Source: a virus
Reading direction: 5' to 3' (one strand)
Virus record (IMG/VR): IMGVR_UViG_3300027631_000178
Coordinates: 1 to 20,064 of that record
Length of the DNA: 20,064 bases
Position 1 is the stretch's first letter. The number at the start of each line of letters is the position of its first letter. The position numbers were made by a program, and so were the translations under genes. Positions 1 to 5,704 of the stretch are shown one piece after another. The notes beneath the pieces were generated by a model. It made no database searches, was not told the origin of the DNA, and saw only the letters and a list, made by a program, of their open reading frames with translations.

Positions 1-7
1 AAACAAC

Positions 8-313
8 ATGGCTAAGAAAATTAGTACAAAGGTGAATTATCAGGTAACAGAATTAGTAAACAACTTAAACGAAGCGGCAACGACTCAAAGTGAACAAAAG
101 AGAGATTTCTTTACCACTAAGGCGTTATACAATGCTAAAAGATTATCGTCAATTTTATCTACTGCTAAGGTAGGTGCAATGACTTTAATTCTTGCGATTA
201 GTATGGTAGCTTGTGGTGAGGCTGAAGTTAAATCAACTGAAGCATCTGCTCCAGTAAGTGCAGATACAACTGCAACTGCTCCAGTAGCTGATACTGCAAC
301 TGCAGTAAAATAA
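8..313 (+). CDS. Small lipoprotein-like or membrane protein with Ala/Thr/Pro-rich tail
   Basis: A 101-residue protein of no family I recognise. Residues 1-54 are polar and basic (many K, Q, N, T). Residues 55-68 are a single hydrophobic stretch ending in MVAC at Cys69, which resembles a lipobox. Residues 70-101 are low-complexity A/T/V/S with two near-repeats of an APVxAD-TATA unit. A lipobox would normally follow a short N-terminal signal, so either the protein is a single-pass membrane protein with a cytoplasmic head, or translation also starts at Met58, giving a 44-residue lipoprotein. Such a lipoprotein would lack the usual N-terminal lysines. A hairpin and a tRNA gene follow. The left neighbour lies outside the window. 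It could be a lysis (spanin-like) or envelope protein, but nothing in the sequence proves that. Confidence 0.65.
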   Translation: MAKKISTKVNYQVTELVNNLNEAATTQSEQKRDFFTTKALYNAKRLSSILSTAKVGAMTLILAISMVACGEAEVKSTEASAPVSADTTATAPVADTATAVK

Positions 314-316
314 TTA

Positions 317-337
317 ATACGGGCATAGGGCTCGTAT
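317..337 (+). other. 8-bp hairpin between the lipoprotein-like gene and the tRNA
   Basis: ATACGGGC (317-324) pairs with GCTCGTAT (330-337), one G-U included, around a 5-nt loop. It starts 3 nt after a stop codon and ends 7 nt before the tRNA. No U-tract follows, so it is not a classical intrinsic terminator. It may protect the mRNA 3' end or guide tRNA processing. Confidence 0.45.
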
Positions 338-344
338 CAATGAA

Positions 345-443
345 GCGGTGAAGGTGTAATGGTATCCACACGGACGTAAAAGCCCGCGGGTAGCACGATA
401 GTCTTCCAGATTATAAGAGTTAGTTCAATTCTAGCTCACCGCT
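345..443 (+). tRNA. tRNA-Gly(UCC) with a 28-nt D-loop insertion
   Basis: The cloverleaf parts are all visible. Acceptor GCGGTGA (345-351) pairs fully with TCACCGC (436-442), with discriminator T443 as expected for Gly. Anticodon stem ATAGT/ATTAT (398-402/410-414) closes loop CTTCCAG with anticodon TCC (405-407). T-arm GTTAG-TTCAATT-CTAGC (419-435) has the invariant TTCRA. The D stem GTGT (354-357) can pair with GCAC (393-396), leaving the normal D loop AATGGTA (358-364) followed by 28 extra nt (365-392). Without these the gene would be 71 nt, normal for tRNA-Gly. Alternatively GTGT pairs with ACAC (368-371), and the extra bases lie between the D and anticodon arms. Position 8 is A rather than the usual U. 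No CCA is encoded. Identity is firm; whether the RNA is functional is open. Confidence 0.8.
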
Positions 444-463
444 CTATATCAAAAGCATATTGG

Positions 464-502
464 TTACTTTACAAATGGTTATTCTCCGATTTACTTTACA
501 AA
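464..502 (+). repeat. Two copies of TTACTTTACAAA
   Basis: The 12-mer TTACTTTACAAA occurs at 464-475 and 491-502, between the tRNA and the terminator. Its TAnnTTAC core resembles the -7 box of the promoters at 15164 and 16620, but no TTTG box lies 20 nt upstream of either copy. A regulatory role is only a guess. Confidence 0.4.
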
Positions 503-521
503 GAAAGCTTTGATAGTTAAC

Positions 522-552
522 AAAGTGGCATCCCAATAGTGCCACTTTTTTT
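522..552 (+). terminator. Rho-independent terminator after the tRNA
   Basis: A perfect 9-bp stem, AAAGTGGCA (522-530) with TGCCACTTT (540-548), encloses a 9-nt loop and runs into a T tract (546-552). It ends the lipoprotein/tRNA transcript 18 nt before the next start codon. Confidence 0.88.
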
Positions 553-569
553 ATAACCAAAATAATAGG

Positions 570-1001
570 ATGATTTACTTAAACACAAAGATTGAAAGTT
601 TAGAGAGAAAGCATGCCGTATCAATATCAAATATGGCATTGCGATGGTGCCGGAAGCATATGGGTACAAATAAAAGAAAGAAGTATCAACCAATATGGTC
701 AGTACGCATAGGGTGGGATAGTGATTGTGGTGAATATGATGCAACGGATAATGAAGTACATATATACTATAACAATTGCTACGATGTAAGAGAGCTGATA
801 GGTACTTGCATACACGAATGGACACACCAACTGCAACCGATATTAACAAAGTACGATAAGTACCCAGGCTCATATAGTAGAAACCCATATGAGAGGCAAG
901 CAAGACGAAACGAAGATAAATATTTAAGACCGTGCTGGTCACACATAAAACAAAAAGCAAAATGGATTACGCAATACACAAACTTAAACAAGACGAGGTA
1001 G
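570..1001 (+). CDS. Small HExxH zinc metallopeptidase-like protein
   Basis: A 143-residue protein with HEWTH at residues 82-86, followed 22 residues on by Glu108 in NPYERQAR. That spacing fits a gluzincin-type zinc site: two His from HExxH, a third Glu ligand and catalytic Glu83. The N-terminal 80 residues, which carry an acidic WDSDCGEYD segment, would form the small domain before the active-site helix. It is shorter than most secreted proteases and has no signal peptide, so it should act inside the cell. Small phage proteins with HExxH plus an NPxExxA motif are common and poorly characterised. Start ATG570 is preceded by only a weak AGG and follows a terminator by 18 nt; no clear promoter is seen. 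The protease fold is well supported, the substrate unknown. Confidence 0.78.
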   Translation: MIYLNTKIESLERKHAVSISNMALRWCRKHMGTNKRKKYQPIWSVRIGWDSDCGEYDATDNEVHIYYNNCYDVRELIGTCIHEWTHQLQPILTKYDKYPGSYSRNPYERQARRNEDKYLRPCWSHIKQKAKWITQYTNLNKTR

Positions 1002-1192
1002 TATTAATGAAGAAGATTAAATCATTGCAAGATGGCAAACCTAAATGGGCTGCAGCAGAGCAGTTAGATGAGATACGGTCCGCAATAGCTTTGCTTGAAC
1101 GATACAATGATATATCGGAGCAGGACATAGAGAATGAAGATGAATATTTAAAACAAATATTTGAATTGCAGCCGGCAAAAGCAAAAGCATAG
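962..1192 (+). CDS. Small helical hypothetical protein
   Basis: About 76 residues if the start is ATG962. An earlier in-frame ATG (932) would overlap the metallopeptidase gene by 70 nt, and a later one (1007) has a better-placed GAGG just upstream and would give 61 residues. The protein is almost entirely predicted helix: KLKQDEVVLMKKIKSLQ, then AAAEQLDEIRSAIALLERY, then an acidic stretch DIENEDEYLK and an alanine/lysine tail. There are no cysteines and no known motif. It probably forms a short coiled coil or helical hairpin. It overlaps the upstream gene by 40 nt in this start model, so the two are co-transcribed. No function is assigned. Confidence 0.6.
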   Translation: MDYAIHKLKQDEVVLMKKIKSLQDGKPKWAAAEQLDEIRSAIALLERYNDISEQDIENEDEYLKQIFELQPAKAKA

Positions 1193-1246
1193 TCGGACAA
1201 TCTTAATAGAAATAAATTCAGTTCAAATCATAAAGTATATAGTAGT

Positions 1247-1456
1247 ATGAATAGTAATAGTATAATAGATAGTATAGACATAGAGAAGTATAATAGTATA
1301 GAGAAGGAGAGAGAGAAGTTAATGGGTGATAAGAAATTTATTGCATGGTTAAAGAAGTATAAGATAGGTAGCAGAGTAGAAGTGAAAGATTATCGAGCTA
1401 CTGAACTTATGCAACAATATACTAACTATCCTAAGTGGGTAGCACGTATATTTTAA
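1247..1456 (+). CDS. Small hypothetical protein (69 aa)
   Basis: A 69-residue protein with a low-complexity N-terminus (residues 1-22, rich in N, S, I, D, E, encoded by AGTATA-type repeats) and a denser C-terminus. The C-terminal part has a basic helix KKFIAWLKKYKIGSRVEVKD and aromatic residues near the end (YTNYPKWVARIF). The C-terminal 45 residues look like a genuine small folded domain; the N-terminus looks recently expanded. It sits 54 nt after the preceding gene and is followed by a 337-nt stretch without sizeable genes. No family is recognised. Confidence 0.55.
   Translation: MNSNSIIDSIDIEKYNSIEKEREKLMGDKKFIAWLKKYKIGSRVEVKDYRATELMQQYTNYPKWVARIF
1259..1302 (+). repeat. Short imperfect AGTATA repeats at a gene start
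   Basis: AGTATAATAG occurs at 1259-1268 and 1287-1296, and AGTATAGA at 1271-1278 and 1295-1302. All lie inside the first codons of the gene at 1247. They encode a repetitive S/I/D/E segment, consistent with slippage or local duplication rather than a regulatory array. Confidence 0.45.
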
Positions 1457-1504
1457 AAAGAATATGGTTTGTTTGATTCATAGGTTCGTTTATTTATTTT
1501 AATT

Positions 1505-1564
1505 ACAAAGAGCTCCCGTAAGGGATGACCCGATAGCAGGTAAAAGAGCTGTCGGGTTCTTTGT
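1505..1564 (+). ncRNA. Candidate structured RNA: three-way junction
   Basis: Three nested or adjacent helices fit in 60 nt. P1: ACAAAGA (1505-1511) with TCTTTGT (1558-1564), 7 bp. P2: TCCC-GTAA-GGGA (1514-1525), closed by a GNRA tetraloop. P3: ACCCGATAGC (1528-1537) with GCTGTCGGGT (1548-1557), 10 bp with one G-U, stacked directly on P1. GACCCGAT (1527-1534) is also a perfect 8-bp complement of ATCGGGTC (1620-1627), so P3 has a competing partner downstream. The stretch is visibly richer in G and C than its surroundings. It could be a noncoding RNA, a switch-like leader or an elaborate terminator with a weak U-tract. It matches no ribozyme or riboswitch I recognise. Confidence 0.5.
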
Positions 1565-1793
1565 GCTCATTATTGCCGCACCGAGTTTCATGTAACTAAG
1601 AAAGCAGACGCAATTATAAATCGGGTCGGATACGTTTAAATACCGGGGTCAATTTTTTTGTGTATAGGAGCAATTTTGATATGATGTATGATATACACAA
1701 AGTGAAATTAAGTGGTTTTCTTTTACCTAAGTGATACTTATTTATACGATATCGGAATTAGTTGACTTATTTTTTAACCAAACTAAATTAAAT
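1565..1793 (+). other. Non-coding stretch after the structured RNA
   Basis: Together with 1457-1564 this makes 337 nt without a sizeable gene. It holds the possible alternative strand ATCGGGTC (1620-1627), a weak hairpin around CGGATA...TACCG (1627-1645) followed by a run of seven T (1653-1659) that could act as a weak terminator, and an AGG AG-type ribosome-binding sequence (1666-1670) before a 17-codon ORF starting at 1681. I see no tRNA, repeat or clear promoter in it. Confidence 0.4.
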
Positions 1794-1904
1794 ATGGAAG
1801 TATTAGATTTCGTTTTACACTATCCGTTTTGGGTAGGTGTATTAGTAGGGTGGAAAGTATTACCTTACGCAATCACTTTTTTCAAAAGGTTTATTAAATT
1901 ATAA
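1794..1904 (+). CDS. 36-residue single-pass membrane peptide
   Basis: The ORF begins ATG GAA GTA and encodes an acidic/amphipathic start (MEVLDFVLHY), a hydrophobic segment (about residues 11-30, rich in V, L, G, W, F) and a basic end (KRFIKL). This is a textbook layout for a small membrane protein with the positive end in the cytoplasm. A strong terminator starts 5 nt after the stop codon, so it is the last gene of its transcript, which supports it being real. It has no recognised family; small phage membrane peptides include holin-like and superinfection-exclusion proteins, but neither is shown here. Confidence 0.6.
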   Translation: MEVLDFVLHYPFWVGVLVGWKVLPYAITFFKRFIKL

Positions 1905-1908
1905 ACTG

Positions 1909-1940
1909 AGACCCTCTACTTAAAACGTAGGGGGTTTTTT
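1909..1940 (+). terminator. Rho-independent terminator
   Basis: ACCCTCTAC (1911-1919) pairs with GTAGGGGGT (1927-1935), one G-U, around the 7-nt loop TTAAAAC. Six T follow (1935-1940). It sits immediately after the 36-residue membrane-peptide gene. Confidence 0.88.
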
Positions 1941-1965
1941 ATTTGTTTTTGAGATATTTATTAGT

Positions 1966-2157
1966 ATGAAATCAAATAAGAAAATAAGACTAAAAGAATT
2001 ATTGTTAAAGGTATGTGAGGGCAAGTGTGAAAGATTACCAAATGAAACAGATGAGGACTTTATTAGTAGATGTGGTAATGATATGTTTAATCAAAATTAC
2101 TTTGATGTATACAAACAAAAGGTAGGTACTTTTAAGAATCGAAATTTAATGAAATAA
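1966..2157 (+). CDS. Small hypothetical protein (63 aa)
   Basis: A 63-residue basic protein starting MKSNKKIRLKELLLK, with three cysteines (CEGKC near residues 17-21, RCG near residue 36) and a helical beginning. The segment LPNETDEDFISRCGNDMFNQ looks like a second helix. Three cysteines are too few for a convincing zinc finger. The stop codon TAA shares its last base with the next ATG (TAATG), so translation of the two genes is probably coupled. It is the first gene after the 1909-1940 terminator. No family recognised. Confidence 0.6.
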   Translation: MKSNKKIRLKELLLKVCEGKCERLPNETDEDFISRCGNDMFNQNYFDVYKQKVGTFKNRNLMK

Positions 2158-2444
2158 TGTTAGACGAAGAAATATATCAGGACGTAAGTAAAGAATTCGG
2201 CACAAGTGTCGGTGTAGCACATATCATAGGGTATAAGACAAAGGAAGAACATATTGAAGAAAGAACTACCGAATCATATAAACACTTAACAAATAGTTTA
2301 GACATCAACGATATAGTAGCAGATGCGATATACGAAGATTTATATGAGGAGTTACAAAAGAAGTTATACGAATTAAACAAAAAGAAAAGAAGGGGAACTA
2401 AAGAGATTACAATTTATAAAAGAGCTTGGAAAGAAATAATTTAA
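2157..2444 (+). CDS. Hypothetical protein (95 aa), acidic head and basic helical tail
   Basis: A 95-residue protein. Residues 1-65 are acidic (MLDEEIYQDVSKEFGTSVG, then a DINDIVADAIYEDLYEEL helix) and residues 66-95 are strongly basic (KKLYELNKKKRRGTKEI). The charge split is compatible with a small adaptor or nucleic-acid-binding protein, but there is no diagnostic motif. It starts on the stop codon of the preceding gene and its own stop is directly followed by the next ATG, so it belongs to a three-gene translationally coupled set with the 63- and 326-residue proteins. Confidence 0.65.
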   Translation: MLDEEIYQDVSKEFGTSVGVAHIIGYKTKEEHIEERTTESYKHLTNSLDINDIVADAIYEDLYEELQKKLYELNKKKRRGTKEITIYKRAWKEII

Positions 2445-3425
2445 ATGGCAAAAAGGAAATTAGAAAAGAACCCACAAAGATATATTAAAGGGCCGATGGG
2501 ATGGGAAGTTACCGCATCACCAGATGATAAGCAGGCTGTTCCTCCTTATATGATATCGGGCATTGTACCTTTCGGCCAAAAACCAACTGCTACAAAGTTA
2601 TTAGATGACACCGGTGCATTGGTTGTAGAGTTAGAAGATGAATACCTTATATCAAAACGTATTAGTTTAGATTTGAGAGACTCCGGAGAAACCAATCCAC
2701 ATTTTACATATAGGCATAATGGTGAAGTAAGAATACCTCAATTAGATGAATCAGGTTCTATTATGGGTTATTCAATTACTCCAATAGGTAAGACCATCCC
2801 AATCATCAGGGTAGACATAGACGCATTAAATAAAAAGGTAGAAGAAGAATCCATACCACTTGCAAAAGCAGGAGTAGCGGACGTTGTATTCATATCAGAG
2901 GATTCAAACAAACTATTAGCACAAATTAACTTTACTTTATCCCCTTCAGCGGTTAGAGAAATGGATGAGTATAGGTTGTATGATTTAAACCTTAACGATG
3001 ATGTATATAGTATAAATGCTCCACCGATTGAGGCGTTAGATGAGAATGCAAAGATAGACGAAGATAAACTATCCAAAAACTTAGAAGAGATAGATAGAAG
3101 ACTACAAGCCCTAAACAAAGACTTTAATATGATTAAGCAGGTTTACTTTAATGGCAAGACTCCTATGGGTACTATAAAGGATAAGACTACTGGTAAGATG
3201 TTAGAAGGTGTAACAACTACTACAAGTGTCACTGCTGATTCTAATTCATCTAAGTCCGAAGATACCACTCCACAACGTATCATAGAAGAATCTAAAATAA
3301 TTAACACACCAAAAAATACAAAGGGTGGCCTGTTCGGCTTCTTAGGGAAAAGCAGAGAAGGAGTTGATACTAATAAGAAAGAGATTGCAGGATTGGCGAA
3401 TAGATTAAACGCATTAGAAGAATAA
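2445..3425 (+). CDS. Hypothetical phage protein (326 aa) with coiled-coil and C-terminal linker
   Basis: A 326-residue soluble protein with three zones. Residues 1-195 look like a folded mixed alpha/beta domain (RYIKGPMGWEVTAS, ISGIVPFGQKP, SRNP-like loops). Residues 200-235 are a heptad-like helix (LSKNLEEIDRRLQALNKDF). Residues 245-290 are a Ser/Thr-rich linker, and a second short coil closes the C-terminus (KKEIAGLANRLNALEE). Folded head, coiled coil and T/S linker is a common plan for phage structural or connector proteins, for example baseplate or neck components. I cannot place it in a family. It directly abuts the preceding gene. A C-rich tract and a new promoter follow it, so it probably ends its transcription unit although no hairpin terminator is obvious. 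Confidence 0.75.
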   Translation: MAKRKLEKNPQRYIKGPMGWEVTASPDDKQAVPPYMISGIVPFGQKPTATKLLDDTGALVVELEDEYLISKRISLDLRDSGETNPHFTYRHNGEVRIPQLDESGSIMGYSITPIGKTIPIIRVDIDALNKKVEEESIPLAKAGVADVVFISEDSNKLLAQINFTLSPSAVREMDEYRLYDLNLNDDVYSINAPPIEALDENAKIDEDKLSKNLEEIDRRLQALNKDFNMIKQVYFNGKTPMGTIKDKTTGKMLEGVTTTTSVTADSNSSKSEDTTPQRIIEESKIINTPKNTKGGLFGFLGKSREGVDTNKKEIAGLANRLNALEE

Positions 3426-3469
3426 AACTATCAATAGGAGGTATGTTCTAAAAATTTTCTTAAAACCGA

Positions 3470-3489
3470 CCCATTTCCCCCTACCCCCC
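3470..3489. other. C-rich tract upstream of a promoter
   Basis: CCC-ATTT-CCCCC-TA-CCCCCC on the + strand, three G runs on the - strand, 10 nt upstream of the TTTG box of the next promoter. In such A/T-rich DNA this stands out. Two-tier quadruplex or i-motif formation is possible, as is a simple slippage tract. Confidence 0.5.
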
Positions 3490-3499
3490 TATATATATT

Positions 3500-3531
3500 T
3501 TTGGTAAATTGAAAAACTTTTACTATATTTG
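3500..3531 (+). promoter_or_regulatory. Bacteroidota-type promoter for the radical SAM operon
   Basis: TTTG (3500-3503), 20 nt, TATATTTG (3524-3531), a perfect match to the Bacteroidota TTTG / TAnnTTTG pattern. The start codon of the next gene begins only 5 nt after the -7 box, so the transcript would be leaderless or nearly so. Confidence 0.75.
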
Positions 3532-3536
3532 AGATT

Positions 3537-5285
3537 ATGAATACTAAGTTAGATAATATTATTAACCCATCGGAACAAGTCACAAAGACCGAAGGTAGGA
3601 TTAAATCACAAATAGAATCTGGTGTAGAAGTATTTGATGTTAAAGTAGACCTTCTACAATACATGCGTCAAACGGAGAGAATACGACACTCAAAGATTAA
3701 AGTAGAACATAAGTTTCATTTTGAAGATATTGAAGAACAAGATTGTTTATTAATGCAAGTTCCCAATATCAATGAATCGGGATACTATTCTGGTATAGTA
3801 GGTTTAAAGACCTATATAGATAAGTTCCATCCAGATTTAAGAGTTGCAATCATTGACCCTGTTATAGACTATTTCTTTTTAAACCCTCCTGATAAGAGTA
3901 GTGATTTCTTTAATCATTTTAATACTTACTCTCGTCAAGGTGAATACCATATACTATATAAGTACAAAGAGATATTGGATATCGCATATGGTTTTGTTGG
4001 TAGATACATTGAGAAAGCAAACCCTGCATTTTTAGGATTTAGTGTTATAGATGGTAACATAGATGCCACACTTGCTATTGCACGATTAATAAAAGAAAAA
4101 TATCCTCACATTAAAATACTAATGGGTGGTAATGGTATAGAAGTGTTAGACTTTGGTAAATTACCCAATACACAATATAAGACAAAAGAATATACTTTTA
4201 TCGATGCGTTTAGTAGAGGTGATGGTGAAATGACATTAGTAGAAATACTTAAATCCGATTGGAGTGAACAATCCTTAATGAATATAAAAGGTTTAGTGTG
4301 GAATTGTAATGGTGTATTCATACATAATAAGACACGACCTAATATTGATATGGATTCTTTACCTTTCCCAGACTATTCATCGTTAGAAGATAATTACTAC
4401 TATAAATCAACATACCAATATAACGTACCTTTGGTAATGAGTAGAGGATGTCCTTATAGATGTTCTTTTTGTTCAGTACCTGATTTTATACCTGAGTTCC
4501 GTTATCGTACAATTGATAATGTAATTGAGGAAATAGAACATTGGGTTGCAAAAGGTCAAACAAATTTCTTTTGTCACGATTCTATCATTAATGGTAGTCC
4601 AAAATGGATTAAAGCATTTTGTGAAAAAATTATCGAAAAAGGATTAAAGATTACATGGGGTGGTAATATGAGACTACAAGCTCCAATGAGAGATTTGGAA
4701 ACTATGAGATTATATCGTAAGGCCGGCTTGATGAAAATGATTACTGGCTTTGAGTCTGCATCCGAACCTGTCCTTCGACATATGAAGAAATATACCGATA
4801 CACAAGGTGTAAGAGAAATATTTGAAAATGTTCGTACCATTAATAGTGAGAACGAATGGCCGATGCAATTTGCAATGCAGTTGATTATTGGTTATCTAAA
4901 CGAAGGTGAAGATGATTTTCAAAAAACATTGGACTTTGTTGAAGAATTTCACGATTGTATGGCAGAAATCTTAACTTGTTCAGCATTCTTAATTCACCAA
5001 CCTTTACTAATACGTTGGAGAGATGAGGAAAAACAATGGATTGAATATCATAACGGAGTAAACTTTTCAACAAAATGGAATACTCCTTTGGATAGATTGG
5101 ATAGATTAGAACGTTCGGAAAAATTATTTAAAGAAATTGGTATACCTTATTCAATCTATAATAGAGGATTATATTTAGAGTTAAAAGAAAAATTAGTTAT
5201 TGAAGAAAATCAAAAAGCATCGGAAAAAAGAAAACAAGAAGATGAAGCATTTTTCAAATTATATCCTGATTTAAAATTATTATAA
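3537..5285 (+). CDS. B12-binding-domain radical SAM enzyme
   Basis: A 582-residue protein. Residues 100-245 form a B12-binding-like Rossmann domain with family hallmarks (LGFSVIDGN near 166, LMGGNG near 195, FSRGDGEMT near 225). The radical SAM core follows, with the cluster motif SRGCPYRCSFC giving Cys305, Cys309 and Cys312 in CxxxCxxC spacing, and a GFESASE segment near 404 that fits SAM contact. The last 100 residues are helical and charged. These enzymes use a 4Fe-4S cluster, SAM and often cobalamin for methylation or rearrangement of unactivated carbons; the substrate here is unknown and the exact DxHxxG cobalamin ligand motif is not visible. It is first in an operon with two small membrane proteins and two sulfotransferase-like proteins. 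If the leaderless start is not used, Met43 is the next candidate. Confidence 0.92.
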   Translation: MNTKLDNIINPSEQVTKTEGRIKSQIESGVEVFDVKVDLLQYMRQTERIRHSKIKVEHKFHFEDIEEQDCLLMQVPNINESGYYSGIVGLKTYIDKFHPDLRVAIIDPVIDYFFLNPPDKSSDFFNHFNTYSRQGEYHILYKYKEILDIAYGFVGRYIEKANPAFLGFSVIDGNIDATLAIARLIKEKYPHIKILMGGNGIEVLDFGKLPNTQYKTKEYTFIDAFSRGDGEMTLVEILKSDWSEQSLMNIKGLVWNCNGVFIHNKTRPNIDMDSLPFPDYSSLEDNYYYKSTYQYNVPLVMSRGCPYRCSFCSVPDFIPEFRYRTIDNVIEEIEHWVAKGQTNFFCHDSIINGSPKWIKAFCEKIIEKGLKITWGGNMRLQAPMRDLETMRLYRKAGLMKMITGFESASEPVLRHMKKYTDTQGVREIFENVRTINSENEWPMQFAMQLIIGYLNEGEDDFQKTLDFVEEFHDCMAEILTCSAFLIHQPLLIRWRDEEKQWIEYHNGVNFSTKWNTPLDRLDRLERSEKLFKEIGIPYSIYNRGLYLELKEKLVIEENQKASEKRKQEDEAFFKLYPDLKLL

Positions 5286-5286
5286 T

Positions 5287-5559
5287 ATGAAATTAAAGAT
5301 ACTAACCGAAAAAAGGGTAAAATGGATGGAGCATGTAGGTGTAGCAATGAGAGTTATTGCATTTGGTACTCTTTCTATTATGGGACCTGATACACCATTT
5401 CTTGCAATGTGGATATGGAATACAATAGACGCAGTTATTCTTACTTATGCTGCATGGGAAAGAGATAATAAAGCATATCTTATTTTAAATATTTTCTGGA
5501 TGATTGTCGGATTTGTTGGAATTTATACATCAATTTTTGGAAATGGACTCTCCCACTAA
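5287..5559 (+). CDS. Small integral membrane protein (90 aa)
   Basis: A 90-residue protein with a short basic amphipathic N-terminus (MKLKILTEKRVKWMEH) and about three hydrophobic segments: residues 18-33 (VAMRVIAFGTLSIM), 38-56 (PFLAMWIWNTIDAVILTYA) and 64-84 (YLILNIFWMIVGFVGIYTS). A conserved-looking WIWNTIDAV motif and a charged WERDN loop separate the last two. It starts one base after the stop codon of the radical SAM gene, so it is co-transcribed and probably coupled. Small tryptophan-rich membrane proteins of this type recur in large phages without known function. It may anchor or transport for the pathway, but that is a guess. Confidence 0.72.
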   Translation: MKLKILTEKRVKWMEHVGVAMRVIAFGTLSIMGPDTPFLAMWIWNTIDAVILTYAAWERDNKAYLILNIFWMIVGFVGIYTSIFGNGLSH

Positions 5560-5698
5560 AAGTATAAAGGATATTATAACCATTATAATACTCATTCCTG
5601 TCATTTTACTTACTACCTGTGGTGCTACAATCTATTGGGTGTGTAAGTTTCCGTTTTGGTATATAGAGAGGAAAAAATGGTATAGAAAGAGTAAATAA
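5543..5698 (+). CDS. 51-residue single-pass membrane protein
   Basis: I chose ATG5543 (MDSPTKSIKD...), because the in-frame ATG at 5504 would overlap the preceding gene by 56 nt rather than 17. The protein has a polar start, one long hydrophobic segment (about residues 11-34, IITIIILIPVILLTTC onward) and a strongly basic aromatic C-terminus (WYIERKKWYRKSK). It would sit in the inner membrane with the basic tail in the cytoplasm. It follows another small membrane protein and precedes two sulfotransferase-like genes in the same transcription unit. No family recognised. Confidence 0.62.
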   Translation: MDSPTKSIKDIITIIILIPVILLTTCGATIYWVCKFPFWYIERKKWYRKSK

Positions 5699-5704
5699 AG
5701 GTAT

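Noticed and set aside
464-502. Promoters from the two TTACTTTACAAA copies
   Set aside because: The cores resemble -7 boxes, but neither copy has a TTTG 20 nt upstream, and transcripts would run straight into the terminator at 522.
517-960. 147-codon open frame on the - strand, and the other antisense frames (779-991, 967-1200, 2768-3118, 7356-7760, 11186-11485, 15809-16054, 18450-18716 and similar)
   Set aside because: They lie opposite well-supported genes, have Cys/Ser/Phe/Leu-rich compositions typical of reverse-strand reading, and lack motifs or promoters.
932-961. Earlier start (ATG932) for the 962-1192 gene
   Set aside because: It would overlap the metallopeptidase gene by 70 nt and adds a basic segment unlike the helical protein; ATG962 or ATG1007 are better.
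1259-1302. CRISPR or iteron array
   Set aside because: The AGTATA repeats are short, irregularly spaced (24-28 nt) and inside a coding frame; they have no uniform spacers.
1499-1506. Promoter -7 box TTAATTAC in front of the structured RNA
   Set aside because: The nearest TTTG (1472-1475) is 23 nt away rather than the invariant 20, and the box overlaps the first base pairs of P1.
1505-1564. Hammerhead or pistol ribozyme
   Set aside because: The three-stem layout suggested it, but the conserved CUGAUGA...GAAA core of hammerheads is absent and the pistol pseudoknot is not formed.
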